Origin: RPQJ01 sp963793675
GTDB lineage: Bacteria > Pseudomonadota > Gammaproteobacteria > Steroidobacterales > Steroidobacteraceae
Direction of reading: 5' to 3'
Assembly (NCBI GenBank): GCA_963793675.1
Contig: CAWCBA010000002.1
Span: 1,062,518-1,126,517, forward strand
DNA: 64,000 bases
Shown: one piece after another, positions 1 to 11,779 of the stretch
How positions within the stretch are numbered: the stretch's first letter is position 1
Layout: each line of letters starts with the position of its first letter
Made by a program: the position numbers and the translations under genes
The notes under the pieces: model-generated
Told to the model about the DNA's origin: nothing
Database searches by the model: none
Seen by the model: only the letters and a program-made list of their open reading frames with translations

Positions 1-7
1 GGATCCC

Positions 8-678
8 ATGCTTGAAATCCGCGACGTCTCCAAGTCCTTCGGCGGCCCGACCGGCCGCCGTGTGCTCGACGGCGTGGCGCTCACCGTCCTGCCAGGCGAG
101 TACGTTGCGATAGTCAGGCGAATCCGGTGTCGGCAAGTCCACGCTGCTGAACCTGATCGCCGGGCTCGACATCACCCGACAGCGGGCAGTTGCTGCTGGA
201 AGGGCGTGACCTCGCCGGGCTCGACGAAGAGGGCCGTACCCGGGTCCGTCGCACCCGCATGGGATTCGTGTTCCAGGCATTCCATCTGCTGCCGCACCTG
301 AGCATCGCCCGCAACGTCGCCTTGCCGCTGGCGTTGAACGGGCGGGCGGGTCGCGCAGTCGACGACCGCGTGATGGAACTGCTCGAAGCCGTGGGCCTGG
401 CCGACCGCGCGTCCAGTCTGCCGCGTGAGCTGTCCGGCGGCGAATCACAGCGTGTCGCCGTGGCGCGCGCGCTGGCGCACCGTCCGGCGCTGGTGCTCGC
501 AGACGAGCCGACCGGCAATCTCGATCCCGACAACGCGGCGACGATCCTGGAAGTGCTGCGGGCGCAGATCAAGCGCGACAACGCGGCGGGCATTCTCGTC
601 ACGCACTCTGCCGCGGCTGCAGCTTCGACCGACCGTGTCTACGAACTCACGCGTGCCGGGCTGACGCTGCGGACATGA
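8..678 (+). CDS. ABC transporter ATP-binding protein, LolD/YbbA-like (frameshifted)
   Basis: ATPase subunit of an FtsX-type ABC export system, expected on the inner face of the cytoplasmic membrane. The N-terminus (from ATG 8) and the C-terminal two thirds are in different frames. An extra base near 116 and a second shift near 177 split the Walker A region (GESGVGKST) from both ends. The later part has a clear signature motif (LSGGESQR) and Walker B (LVLADEPTGNLD). The length, about 220 codons, fits the LolD/MacB-type family. It overlaps the permease start by ATGA (675-678), so the two are translationally coupled. The shifts could be sequencing errors, because both the conserved motifs and the coupling are preserved. 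The substrate cannot be read from the sequence. Confidence 0.85.
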
Positions 679-3241
679 GCGCCGCGGTACAGAACCTGCG
701 CATTGGCAGGAATGCGCTGCGGGCCCGGCTGTCGCTGCTCGATGCCGCGGCCTTCGGCCCGCTGCGCCAGGCGCCGGGCCGCACGCTGCTGGCCGTCCTC
801 GCGATTGCGCTTGGCGTCGCGCTCGGTTTCTCGGTCTATCTCATCAATCGCGTCGCTGCCGACGAAGTGCAGGGCGCGTCGCGCTCGTTGTTCGGCCTCG
901 CCGATCTCAGCGTGCAGTCGCCGGGCGCCGGCTTCGACGAGTCGCTGTTCCCGCGGCTCCTGCGCGTGCCGGGCGTGGCTGCCGCGAGTCCGGTGGTCGA
1001 GGTTCAGGTTCGACTGCCGGGGCGTGAGCGGAACCTGAAGGTGATCGGCATCGATCCGTTCCGCGCGTTGCAGCTGCAACCCGCGCTCGCTGGTACCGGC
1101 GCGACAACCGAGCGGCAAGGGCAGGGGCTGCTGGCCGAGAATTCCATCTGGCTGAGCCCCGCGGCGGCACAGTCACTGCAACTCACGACCGGTGACGACC
1201 TCGACGTGCAGGTGGCGCTCGACCGGGTGCGTTTCCGCGTGGCGGGGGTGTTGCCGCCCGGGCTGTACACCCAGCCCGTCGGACTGCTCGACATCGGCGA
1301 CGGCGCAGTGGCGACTGCAGCGGCTGGGACGACTCGATCGCGTCGACCTTCGGCTCGCGCCGCAAGCCGACGGCCAGGCCGTTCGCAGCCGCCATAGCTG
1401 CATTGCTGCCACCCGGCGCGCAGATCGTCACGCCGGGCGAAGCGACGGACGACGCCGTGCGCCTGACCCGCGCGTACCGCTCGAACCTGACGGCACTCGC
1501 GCTCGTCGCGCTCTTCACCGGTGCGTTCCTGGTTTACGCGACGCAATCGCTCGCGGTGGCGCGTCGCCGCCGCGAGATCGCGCTGCTGCACGCGATGGGC
1601 ATGACGGTGCGCGAACAACTCGCTGCGTCATTGCTGTCGGGAATGGTCGTGGGTGCGCTCGGCGCCGCATGTGGCGTCCTGCTCGGTGTGCTGGTCGCGC
1701 GCGCCGGGCTCGCCGCCTTCGGCGCGGACCTCGGGGCCGGCTACTTTCGTGGCGTCGCGCCGGCGCTTGACGTCAGCGCGAGCGAGTACTTCGTCTTCTT
1801 CCTGCTCGGTACAGGTGCAGCGCTGGTCGCCACGTTCGGGCCCGCTCGCGAAGCAGCGTCCGTGCCGGCGGCCGCGGCGCTGAAGGCCGGTGACGAAGCT
1901 CCGCTGGCGCTGCGCACGCACGGCAAGATCGCGCTCGTCCTGTTCGCAACCGGCGTTCTCGCACTGGCATTGCCGCCGCTCGAAGGGATTGCGTTGCCGG
2001 GGTACGTGTCGATCGCGTGCCTGCTGCTGGGCGCCGTGTTCCTGACGCCGAGCATTGCGTCCACGGTGTTCGCCCGCCTGCGTACCGACGGCCCCGCCTG
2101 GCGTCAGGTGGCCGTGGCGCAGCTGCGCGGCACCGCGCGTCGTGCGACCGTCAGTATCGCCGCCGTCCTCGTCAGCTTCAGCCTGATGGTTGCGATGGCG
2201 ATCATGGTGTTCTCGTTCCGCATGTCGCTCGAGGCGTGGATGCAGCGCATCCTGCCGGCGGATCTGTACGTGCGTGCCGGCTCTGCCGCGGTCGGCGCCT
2301 ACCTGGACGTGAACGCGCAGCGATCGATCACTGCACTGCCCGAAATTGTCCGTGCGGACTTCGTGAAGTTCCAGGACGTGCTGTTACCCGGCGAGCGATT
2401 GCCGCTCACCATCATTGCGCGACCGATCGACGAGTCGACGGCCGGCGAGGTGATTCCGATCCGACGGTCGGCGACCGGGCCCGCGCCGCGGGGGGCCATT
2501 CCGGTGTGGGCTTCCGAGGCCGCGCTGGACTTGCGCGGATTCGATGTCGGCGCGGAATTCGACCTGCCCCTCGGCGGCAAGGTCGTGCGCGCAACGGTGC
2601 GCGGCATCTGGCGCGATTACGAGCGTCCGGGTGGATCGATCGTCATGAACCGCGAAACCTTCATCGCGCTGAGCGGTGAACGCACCGCCACGACGGCTGC
2701 GCTCTGGCTGCGGCAAGGCACCGATGCCGCGGAATTCAGCGGGCGGCTGCGCGACGCCATCGCGCGCAGTGGCGACTACGACGTGGCCATTCCCGGTGAG
2801 ATCCGCAAGCGCTCGCTCGCACTGTTCGACCGCACGTTCGCGGTGACGTACCTGCTCGAAGCCGTCGCCGTCCTGATCGGCCTGTTCGGCATCAGTGCGA
2901 GCACGAGTTCGCAGGTGCTCGCCCGGCGCGGTGAGTTCGGCATGTTGCGGCACCTTGGCGTCACGCGTCGCGAGATCGGGCGCATGCTCGCGTTCGAAGG
3001 CGCAGCGCTCGGTGCGATCGGAGTTGCGGCGGGCCTGGTCGTCGGCGCGATCGTCAGCATGATCCTGATCTTCGTCGTCAACCGGCAGTCGTTTCACTGG
3101 ACGATGGACGTGCACGTGCCCTGGAGCCTGCTCGCGTTCCTGAGCCTCGTGTTGATCGGCGCGGCTGCGGCAACGGCGGCGTTCAGCGGACGCCGCGCAA
3201 TGGGTGAGGACGTCGTCCGCGCCGTGAAGGAGGACTGGTGA
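675..3241 (+). CDS. ABC transporter permease, large FtsX/YbbP-like (frameshifted)
   Basis: Membrane subunit of the exporter, about 850 codons, with two FtsX-type repeats as in YbbP-like permeases. A first membrane segment lies near the start (FGPLRQ..LLAVLAIALG), followed by a periplasmic domain. Then comes a membrane block around 1490-1860, a second periplasmic domain and a last membrane block at 2830-3210. The reading frame is broken near 1303 and again near 1385; outside that 80-bp interval it is continuous. It starts at ATG 675 inside the ATPase stop and ends GTGA into the next gene, so three genes form one tight operon. YbbA/YbbP-like systems next to a CrtC/AttH-like lipocalin are a known gammaproteobacterial arrangement; the transported molecule is unknown. 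Confidence 0.82.
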
Positions 3242-4428
3242 GGCCGCTTCCCCTGGCTTCCCCCTCAGCGGGAATAGACTGGGGTGAGGGTCTCCGCACC
3301 TTCCTGGCCTTCCTGGCCTTTCCTCTATTTCTCGTGCCATTCCGTGCCGCTGCAGAAGTCGCGTACCCACCGGTCGTTGCCGGGTACGAACTCGCATTTC
3401 CGCACGATGAAGGCAGTCACCCGGACTACCGCATCGAGTGGTGGTACGTCACGGGCCAGATCGAGGACGCTGCCAGCAAAGTGCGAGCGCCGCGCGGCTT
3501 CCAGGTCACGTTCTTCCGCGTGCGCACGGGGCTCGGAGAGGACAACCCGAGCAAGCTTCGCGCCGCGACAGGTGCTGTTTGCGCATGCGGCGCTGGCCGA
3601 TCCAGCTTACGGCAGGCTGCATCACGCGCAGCGCAGCGCGCGCACGGGTTTCGACCTGGCGTACGCGCGCGAGGGTGAACTCGACGTGAAGCTGGACGAC
3701 TGGTCGATCCGGCAAGCGGGGCCCGGTCGCTATGTCACGACAGTGCACGGCGGGGATTTCGATTTCGAACTCACGCTCGACGTCGACACAGCCGCCATTG
3801 CTGCAGGGTGAGCGGGGTTTCAGTCGCAAGGGGCCGGACCCGCGCGCGGCAAGCTACTACTACAGCCTGCCGCAGCTTGCGGTCAGCGGCGAATTGAAGG
3901 TCGACGGCAGCACGCGGAAAGTCAGCGGGCAGGCGTGGTTCGACCACGAATGGTCGAGCGATTACGTGGACGAGAACGCGCTCGGGTGGGATTGGCTGGG
4001 CGTGAACATGACCGATGGCGGGGCGCTCATGGCCTTCCGCATGCGTGACCGGCAGGGTGGAGAGCGCTGGGCAGGCGCGACGTTGCGCCGGCCGGTACCC
4101 GCGCTGCGCGCGGGCTCTTCGGCCGAGGGGGCGGGATGTGAGGGTGGGAGGCAACGACTCCGGGCGCGAGCAGGTGGAATGGACGCCGCTGCAGCACTGG
4201 CGCTCGCCGCGCACCGGCGTGACCTACCCGGTGCAATGGCGCGTAGCGGTCGGGGATCGCAGTTATCGCGTCGAGCCGTTGCTGCTCGATGCCGAGCTCG
4301 ATTCACGCCCGACGACCGGAATCCTGTACTGGGAAGGCCCGATCCGGCTCATCGACGAGGCGACCGGCAAGGAAGCCGGCCGCGGTTACCTCGAGCTGAC
4401 GGGATATGGCGGCAAGCTCGACCTGTGA
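3238..4428 (+). CDS. CrtC/AttH-like lipocalin-fold secreted protein (frameshifted)
   Basis: Secreted protein of the hydroxyneurosporene synthase/AttH-like family (PF07143 type). It starts with GTG 3238 overlapping the permease stop. A hydrophobic segment in the first 40 residues looks like a signal peptide. The family hallmark HPDYRIEWWYVTG follows, then WFDHEWSS, GWDWLGVNM and, near the C-terminus, YWEGPI and GRGYLELTGYGG. The frame changes about three times (near 3565, 3808 and 4100), but the four pieces align end to end as one protein of about 395 residues. The neighbouring exporter suggests it acts outside the inner membrane on an exported or lipid-like ligand. No carotenoid genes are nearby, so carotenoid hydratase activity is not implied. 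Confidence 0.8.
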
Positions 4429-4528
4429 ACTCTCCCGCCCGCTGCAGCTGGGGGGTAAGGGACTGGGATGCCTGCTTGCGCCGTGCGAGCTTTTCCGCTT
4501 GGCGAAAAAGCTGGCCAGGCGCGTGACG

Positions 4529-5479
4529 TCAGGCGTTCGATCCGGGGCCTTTCCCCGGGCGCGTGTCTGCCTTTCCAAGCTCCGGGAAAGGCCCCGGATC
4601 GAACGCTCGCATCCTCACTCGGCTTGCGTAAAGCTGCTGCGAGTTGAAGGTGTCGCAGGCGTTCGGATCGCCCGAATTCATTCCCGTCATCAACCAGCGA
4701 CTGCGCTGTTCCGACGTGCCGTGCGTGAACGCATCGGGCACGACGCGACCCTGAGCCGCACGCTGCAGCGTGTCGTCGCCGATCGCCGAGGCGGCACGCA
4801 GGCCTTCGTCGATGTCCTGCTGCGTGATCTTGAGCCGCGGGGCCGCATCGCGCGCCCACACGCCGGCGTAGCAGTCCGCCTGCAGTTCCAGCATCACGGA
4901 ATACTGGTTCGCTTCAGCCTTGCTGCGTGCGCGGCTCTGGAGCCTCTGCACCTGCTGTGCGGTGCCCGTCAGGTTCTGCACGTGATGGCCGACTTCGTGC
5001 GCGATCACGTAGGCCTGCGCGAAATCGCCGGGTGCACCGAACCTCTGGTCGAGTTCCTGGAAGAACGAGAGGTCGAGGTAGACCTTCTGGTCGAGCGGGC
5101 AATAGAACGGACCCATCGCCGCCTGGCCAGTGCCGCAGCCCGTTGGCGTCAGGTCGTTGAAGATCACCATCGTCGGCGGCGGGTACTTGCCGTCGAACAG
5201 CTTGCCCCACGTCTCCTCGGTCTGCGCGAGCGTCACGCCGGCAAGTTCGTTGAGCTGCGCTTCGGCCGCTGACTCCTGGTAGGGCTGCGACGACTGCTGC
5301 ATCTCGACCGGAGCTTGCTTGGTCGCGACGCCGAGAAAGGGCAGCGGGTTGATGCCGAGGAAGCTCAGCACGACCAGGAAGATGATCCCGCCCAGGCTCA
5401 GGCCGATGCCCTTGCGCGCAGGCGACATGCCGCGGCGGTCCTCGATGTTCGAGCTGCGACGTTGCCCGCGAATATCCAT
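4529..5479 (-). CDS. ypfJ: YpfJ-family neutral zinc metallopeptidase
   Basis: Membrane-anchored putative zinc metallopeptidase of the YpfJ/KPN_02809 family, 316 codons. A short polar N-terminus (RGQRRSSNIEDRRG) is typical of the family. One membrane segment spans residues 25-45 and the catalytic domain lies on the far side. The HEVGHH zinc site begins at residue 161, and a downstream ELQADCYAGVW segment supplies the expected acidic ligand. The last 25 residues run through the 23-bp inverted repeat and do not look like the usual family C-terminus, so the end may be shifted by a local indel. It is transcribed alone, convergent with the CrtC-like gene and divergent from the exporter operon at 5701. 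Physiological substrates are unknown. Confidence 0.92.
   Translation of the reverse strand: MDIRGQRRSSNIEDRRGMSPARKGIGLSLGGIIFLVVLSFLGINPLPFLGVATKQAPVEMQQSSQPYQESAAEAQLNELAGVTLAQTEETWGKLFDGKYPPPTMVIFNDLTPTGCGTGQAAMGPFYCPLDQKVYLDLSFFQELDQRFGAPGDFAQAYVIAHEVGHHVQNLTGTAQQVQRLQSRARSKAEANQYSVMLELQADCYAGVWARDAAPRLKITQQDIDEGLRAASAIGDDTLQRAAQGRVVPDAFTHGTSEQRSRWLMTGMNSGDPNACDTFNSQQLYASRVRMRAFDPGPFPELGKADTRPGKGPGSNA
4533..4606. terminator. Long inverted repeat between convergent genes (terminator-like)
   Basis: A perfect 23-bp inverted repeat (arms 4533-4555 and 4584-4606, loop 28 nt), very GC-rich, between the end of the CrtC-like gene and the end of the convergent ypfJ. It lies inside the last codons of the ypfJ reading frame and has no T tract. 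It could be a bidirectional terminator or a REP-type palindrome. Confidence 0.55.
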
Positions 5480-5537
5480 GCGATCAGTCCTCTGCAGTGG
5501 GACCGGACTATGTCATTTCCAGCGGGCCGCGGGAAAG

Positions 5538-5580
5538 TGTCCGCAGACGTGTCCGCTGTCCGTGGACGGACACACGGACG
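5538..5580. promoter_or_regulatory. TGTCCG palindrome cluster, candidate activator binding site
   Basis: Three TGTCCG hexamers (5538, 5550, 5557) and two inverted CGGAC copies (5567, 5575) crowd into 43 bp. The centre is a perfect palindrome of TGTCCG, 4 bp, CGGACA at 5557-5572. It sits 75-110 bp upstream of the -24/-12 element, the usual place for an NtrC-type activator site. The likely ligand is the activator encoded at 10395 in the same operon. Confidence 0.6.
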
Positions 5581-5648
5581 CCTCGATCGCTCCTTCAGGC
5601 CACGATCAATTTCGATGAAAAACAGTGTGTTACGTCATTCCTGGTTAT

Positions 5649-5664
5649 TGGCACGATCCCTGCA
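5649..5664 (+). promoter_or_regulatory. Sigma54-type (-24/-12) promoter
   Basis: TGGCAC, 5 bp, CTGCA matches the sigma54 consensus TGGCAC-N5-TTGCW with one substitution. It lies 37 bp upstream of ATG 5701, in the only sizeable gap before the exporter operon, and the operon itself encodes a sigma54-dependent activator. Confidence 0.65.
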
Positions 5665-5700
5665 AACTGAAACCTGTTGTCCCGCATCCAAGCCAGAGAA

Positions 5701-7023
5701 ATGTCGATCGCCACCCTCAAGCGAACTCCAGACAAGATTGCCGCGCCGGGCATGCGCAGCACCGACGGTCAGGATCGCGTCGTCGAGCAGGCCAGCGGAT
5801 GGCGGCACGATCGACGCATCCGCATCGCCGCGGCTGTCGCGCTGCTCGTGCTCGGTGCGGCGCTCCTGGCGTGGTTCCTGAAGGGCTGGGCGTCCTCGGA
5901 CGCGACCGTCGCACTTGATCGCGTGCGCATCGCGACGGTGACACGCGGTGAGTTCCTGAGCGACGTCGCGGCGCAGGCCACGGTCGTGGCCGCCGTCAGT
6001 CCGACCCTGTATGCGCCTGCTGCCGGCACCGTGACCCTGAACCGCAATGCGGGCGACACGGTCAAGAAAGGCGACCTGCTCGCGACCGTCGAAAGCCCCG
6101 GTTTGAAGAACGAATTCGAGCGCGAGCGCGCCACGCTCGAGAGCCTCGTCGTCGACCTGCGCCGCCAGGAGATCGACGTTCGCCGCAAGATCCTGCAGAG
6201 CCAGCAGAACGCGGACATGGCCGGCGTCTCGATCCGGGCCGCCGAGCGCGAGTACGCGCGCGCCCAGACGGCGTGGGACCAGCGCGTCATCAGCCAGCGC
6301 GATTTCCAGCGGGCCCAGGACGAACTCGACGAGGCGAAGCTCACGCACCACCACGCGGTCGAGACCGCGGGCCTCGAAAAGGAAAGTCTCGAGTTCGAAT
6401 TGCAGACACGACGCCTGCAGCGGGACCGGCAGCAACTGCTGGTCGCGGACCTCGAGCGTCGAGTGGGCGAGCTTGCGGTGAAATCCCCGGTCGACGGCAT
6501 GGTCGGGAACCTCGCGGTGACGCAGAAGGCCGCCGTGCAGCAGGATGCCGCGCTGCTCACCGTCGTCGATCTCTCCGCGCTCGAAATCGAGTTCCGCGTC
6601 GCCGAGACCTACGCCGGAACCATCGGCGTCGGCATGCAGGCCGACGTGTCGTACGGCGGCAAGACTTACGCGGGCGAAGTGAGTGCGATCTCGCCGGAAG
6701 TGCGCCAGGGCGAAGTCACCGGGCGCGTCCGGCTGCGCGAAATCCCGGCCGGACTGCGCCAGAACCAGCGCGTCTCGGTGCGCATCCTGATGGACAAGCG
6801 CGACAACGTGCTCAAGGTGGAGCGCGGCGGATTTTACGAAGCGGGTGGTGGCGCCACCGCTTACGTGGTCAAGGACGGCGTCGCCGAGCGACGTCCGATC
6901 AAGACCGGCGCCGTGAGCGTGCGCGAGATCGAAATCGTCGACGGCCTGGCCGTGGGCGACCAGGTCGTGATTTCCGACACCGAAGATTTCAAGGATGCGC
7001 CGCGCGTGATGCTCGCGGACTGA
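5701..7023 (+). CDS. Periplasmic adaptor (HlyD/MacA-like) of an ABC exporter
   Basis: Membrane fusion protein of about 440 residues, first gene of the sigma54-type operon. After a charged N-terminus there is one membrane anchor (about residues 40-60), then a biotinyl-lipoyl half motif (AAGTVTLNRNAGDTVKKGD). A long coiled coil (residues 140-260, rich in E, R and Q) comes next, followed by the second lipoyl half (VKSPVDGMVGNLAV) and beta-barrel/membrane-proximal domains. I chose ATG 5701 because it follows the promoter closely; an upstream in-frame start at 5677 would lie almost on the -12 element. The gene is intact. It should link the FtsX permeases downstream to the outer envelope. The substrate is not evident. 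Confidence 0.88.
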   Translation: MSIATLKRTPDKIAAPGMRSTDGQDRVVEQASGWRHDRRIRIAAAVALLVLGAALLAWFLKGWASSDATVALDRVRIATVTRGEFLSDVAAQATVVAAVSPTLYAPAAGTVTLNRNAGDTVKKGDLLATVESPGLKNEFERERATLESLVVDLRRQEIDVRRKILQSQQNADMAGVSIRAAEREYARAQTAWDQRVISQRDFQRAQDELDEAKLTHHHAVETAGLEKESLEFELQTRRLQRDRQQLLVADLERRVGELAVKSPVDGMVGNLAVTQKAAVQQDAALLTVVDLSALEIEFRVAETYAGTIGVGMQADVSYGGKTYAGEVSAISPEVRQGEVTGRVRLREIPAGLRQNQRVSVRILMDKRDNVLKVERGGFYEAGGGATAYVVKDGVAERRPIKTGAVSVREIEIVDGLAVGDQVVISDTEDFKDAPRVMLAD

Positions 7024-7047
7024 CGAACGAACGCAAGAGGACGAACC

Positions 7048-7782
<735 letters not shown>

Positions 7783-7802
7783 GCGGGCAAGGAGGCTCCA
7801 CC

Positions 7803-9138
7803 ATGTTCGCCTACGACCTGCGCCTTGCGCTCGACAGCATGAAGCGCCACCCGGGACTCTCCGCGCTGATGGTGCTCGCCATCGCGCTGGGCATTGCGGT
7901 CTGCACCGTGACGTTCACGATCTACCACGCCATGGCGACCAATCCGATCCCGGACAAGAGCAGCCAGCTGTACGCCGTGACGATCGACACGTGGAGTGCC
8001 GAACGCCCCTATGACGACGACAAGCCGGACCTTCCGCCGCAGCTGCTCACCTATCGCGATGCCATGTACCTGTACGGCGCCAGGGCTGCGCCGCGCAGCG
8101 TGGTCATGTACAAGTCCGGTGCGCTGCTGCTGCCGGAGCGCGCAGGCGTCAAGCCGTTCAATGCCCAGTTGCGGGTGACGACGCACGAGTTCTTCCCGAT
8201 GTTCGACGTGCCGTTCCAGTACGGCCAGGGCTGGGACGCGGCGGCCGACGAGGGCCCGCAACCGGTCGTGGTGCTGAATCACGAGACGAACGCAAAGGTG
8301 TTCGGCGGCGAGAACAGCGTCGGCCGCACGCTGAAGCTGGGCAAGGTCGAATACCGCGTGGTCGGCGTGCTGCAGCCGTGGGCGCCCAGTCCCAAGTTCT
8401 TCGACCTCAACAACGGCTCGTTCGACGACCCCGAGGACGCCTACATCCCGTATGGCTGGGGCAAGGCGCTCGAGACTGCCGGTGTATGGCAACACCAATT
8501 GCTGGAAGCCCGAGGGCGGCGATACCTACCAGGACTTCCTGAATTCGGAGTGCATCTGGCTGCAGTTCTGGGCCGAGCTGCCGACGGTGGCCGATCGCGA
8601 CACGTACCAGGCGTTCGTCGACAACTACGCGCGCAGCCAGAAGGCGGCGGGACGCCTGCCGCGCAAGCTCAACAACGTCCTGTACGACGTCGACCAGTGG
8701 CTCGACCGCAACGAGGTCGTGCAGAAGGACAACCGCGTGCTGATCGGCATCGCGCTGCTGTTCCTCGGCGTGTGCCTGGTCAACGTCGTCGGCCTGCTGC
8801 TCGCCAAGTTCCTGAACGCGGCGCCGCTCACGGGCCTGCGACGCGCGCTCGGCGCCAGTCGCCGCGACATCGTCCGCCAGCACATGACCGAGGTGCTGCT
8901 GATCGGCCTGACGGGCGGCGTGCTGGGCATCCTGCTCGCCGTCGGCGGCCTGGCCGGTATCCGCGCGATCTACGACTCGGATTTCACCCGCGGTTCGTAC
9001 GAACGCCTGACGGACATCGACCCGGTCGTCGTGCTCGTCACGCTCGCGCTGTCGCTGCTGGCCGGCGCCATCGCGGGACTGTATCCCTCGTGGCGCATCG
9101 GTCGCACCGCGCCGGCCGTCTACCTCAAGACGCAGTAA
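7803..9138 (+). CDS. FtsX/MacB-like ABC permease A (one frameshift)
   Basis: About 445 codons: an N-terminal membrane helix (LSALMVLAIALGIAVCTVTF), a MacB-type periplasmic core with ATHEFFPMFDVPF-like segments, then three C-terminal helices ending in GLYPSWRIGRTAPAVYLKTQ. The frame changes once near 8482; both halves are otherwise open and complementary. The start ATG 7803 has a strong AAGGAGG Shine-Dalgarno. Together with the next gene it forms a heterodimeric permease, an arrangement common for MacB-like systems under NtrC-type control. Confidence 0.85.
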
Positions 9139-9159
9139 GTTGCAAGGATACGCACGCCC

Positions 9160-10363
9160 ATGGACATCAAGCCGATCCTGAGTTCGCTGCGCCGCAGCCC
9201 GACCGGCGCCATCCTGGTGGCGCTGCAGATCGCGCTCGCGCTCGCGATCGTCGTCAACTCGCTGTTCATCATCGTGCAGCGGATGGAAGATTAACCGCGA
9301 TCCCGGCATCGACGTGCCGAACATCTTTCTTCGTCGGCTGTGCCGGTCGAGCGACAAGTTCAGGGCGAGGTGACGATGCGCGAGGACCTGCAGATCCTGC
9401 GCAGCCTGCCCGGCGTGCGTCGCCGCGACGGTCGTCAACGCCGTGCCGCTGTCCGGCGGCGGCTCGAGCACCTCGCTGTACACCGAACCGAACGAGAAGG
9501 GCCGCACGGCGACATGAATTACTTCCAGGTGGACGAGCAGGGGCTCGAGACCTTCGGCGCCAGGCTGGTTGAAGGTCGCGACTTCGACGCGACGTCGTCA
9601 CGAAGACCGCCCGCAACACGTTCGACGTCGCCGTCCGGAATCCTGATGACGCGCGACGTCGCCAGGGACATGTTTCCCGGCGAATCCGCGCTGGGCAAGA
9701 CGATCTACACCGGCACGAGCCAGCCGGTGACCATTGTCGGCATCATCGACCACATGCACGGCTCGTGGCCGGGTTGGGACAAGGTCGGCAACGTCGCCCT
9801 GTTCCCCGTGATCACGGACGAGACCTACGCCCGGTACATGGTCCGTGCCAAGCCCGGGCAGCGCGACGCGATGATGAAGCAGGCTGAGGAGGCGCTCGAC
9901 AAGGTCGATAACGGACCGTGTCATCCTGCGCGTGCGCTCGCTCGAGTACGTCGCCGCATCGACCTACGCCGACGATCGCGCGATGGCGCTGTACCTGAGC
10001 GTCGTCATTGCGCTGCTGATAGGCATTGCCGCGCTCGGCATCTTCGGGCTCGCGGCCTTCAACGTCAGCACTCGCACCAAGCAGATCGGCACCCGTCGCG
10101 CGGTCGGCGCCCGCCGCACCGACATCCTGCAGTACTTCCTGGCCGAGAACTGGCTGATCACGACGGTGGGTGTCGTCCTCGGCTGCGTTCTCGCGCTGCT
10201 GCTCGGGTATTGGCTCAGCACGACGTTCGAACTCCCGCGGCTGAAGCTCTATTATCTGGTCTTCGGGGTGGTTGGACTCTGGAGCGTCAGCCTCGCGGCG
10301 GCGTTCCGGCCCGCGCGTCGTGCCTCGATGGTCTCGCCGGCCATCGCCACCCGCACGGTCTGA
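9160..10363 (+). CDS. FtsX/MacB-like ABC permease B (several frameshifts)
   Basis: Second permease of the pair. ATG 9160 begins an N-terminal helix (GAILVALQIALALAIVVNSL). The frame breaks near 9290, 9335, 9425, 9500, 9600 and 9915, but the successive pieces read as a normal periplasmic core (PGIDVPNIFF, NAVPLSGG, MNYFQVDEQGLETFGARLVEGRDF, GESALGKTIY). They are followed by an intact C-terminal block with three helices and the FtsX end ARRASMVSPAIATRT. The density of shifts is the highest in the window. If they are real the gene is dead; clustered base-calling errors are more likely, because the protein-level conservation persists. Confidence 0.78.
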
Positions 10364-10394
10364 ATTCAGCACGGAACAGGTTGCAGCGAGCGGA

Positions 10395-11776
10395 ATGCAG
10401 GGACGTACGCTACTGGTCATCGACGACAACGACGCCGTGCGCACGGCGCTCGACGTCCTGCTGACGCTCGAAGGGGCCAAGGTCGAATGCGCGGCCACGC
10501 CGCGCGCAGGGCTGGAGCGCGTCGCGCGGGGAGGCATCGACCTGGTCATCCAGGACATGAACTTCCAGCGCGAGGCGACCTCGGGCGACGAAGGCATCGC
10601 GCTGTTCCGCGCGCTGCGGGCGACGCAGCCTGAGCTGCCGGTGGTGTTGCTGACCGCATGGACACAGCTCGAAACTGCAGTCGAGCTGGTGAAGGAGGGC
10701 GCAGCGGACTACCTCGCCAAGCCCTGGGACAACGCGCGGCTGGTGACGACGGTGCGCAACCTGCTGCAGCTGCACGCCGCGCTGGCGGCAGAGCGCGAAC
10801 GCCTGGCGCGCGTCGATCGATCGCACTCGGAGCTCGCGGCGCGATTCGATTTGCGCGGCATCGTCTACCGCAGTGCCGCCATGCACGCCGTGGTGCAGAT
10901 GGCTACGCAGGTGGCCAGGGCAGACGTGCCAGTGCTGATCACCGGCCCTAACGGCGCGGGCAAGGAAATCCTGGCCGAGATCATCCAGGCAAACTCCATG
11001 TCGAAGAACGGGCCGTTCGTGCGGGTGAACACGGGCGCGTTGCCGGCCGACCTGCTCGAGAGTGAATTGTTCGGCGCGGAGGCGGGCGCGTACACGGGCG
11101 CTTCGAAGGCGCGCGAAGGCCGCTTTGAAACTGCCAACGGCGGGACGCTCTTCCTCGACGAGATCGGTAACCTGTCGCTGACGGGGCAGGCCAAGCTGTT
11201 GCGTGTGCTGCAGACCGGCGAGTTCGAGCGACTCGGATCGAGCCAGACCCGCAAGGTGATCGTCAGGATCGTTTCCGCGACCAATGCGCCGCTGGCCGAA
11301 GCCATCCGCCAGGGCCGCTTCCGTGAAGACCTCTACTACCGGCTCAACGTCATCGAACTGCAGGTGCCGCCGCTCGCCGACCGTCGCGACGACATCCTGC
11401 CGTTGGCCAGGCATTTCCTGGAGGACGGGTACGCGTTGCTGCCGGATGCCGAGCGCGCGCTGGTCCGCTACGACTGGCCCGGCAACGTGCGCGAACTGCG
11501 TAACAGCATCCGCCGCGCCTGCCTGCTCGCGAACACGACCCGGATTGCTGCGCCCGACTTGATGCTGCCGGGATCGATGTAGCGCCTCGGGAACCTCGGG
11601 AACCTGGGAGGCGTTGCCTGCCCGTGAGCCCGACCGCGATGAAATCGAAGATGCGCTCACGCGCAACGAAGGTGTGATCGCCAGGGCCGCGCGCGACCTG
11701 GGGCTCTCGCGCCAGTCGCTGTACCGGCGGATGGAGAAGCTCGGCATCGCGACCGGCTCCACAGGACGGGCGCTGA
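10395..11776 (+). CDS. Sigma54-dependent response regulator, NtrC family (3' frameshift)
   Basis: A receiver domain (residues 1-120) has acidic pocket IDDND and phospho-acceptor Asp54, with Lys in YLAKPWD. A sigma54 AAA+ domain follows, with Walker A GPNGAGKE near residue 184, the sigma54-contact loop as GAYTGA (F-to-Y variant of GAFTGA) near residue 230, and Walker B GGTLFLDEIG. The open frame stops at 11582, before the DNA-binding domain. A Fis-type helix-turn-helix (EIEDALTRNEGVIARAARDL, then GLSRQSLYRRMEKLGI) is encoded directly downstream in another frame (about 11614-11750), so one shift near 11580 separates the two. The gene lies in the operon it most likely activates, through the TGTCCG palindromes and -24/-12 promoter upstream of 5701. 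The partner is the kinase at 11780. Confidence 0.87.
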
Positions 11777-11779
11777 TTC

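Noticed and set aside
3238..4428. Carotenoid hydratase (CrtC) function
   Set aside because: Family similarity is to the whole lipocalin-like group; there are no carotenoid genes and the gene is coupled to an ABC exporter, so only the fold is claimed.
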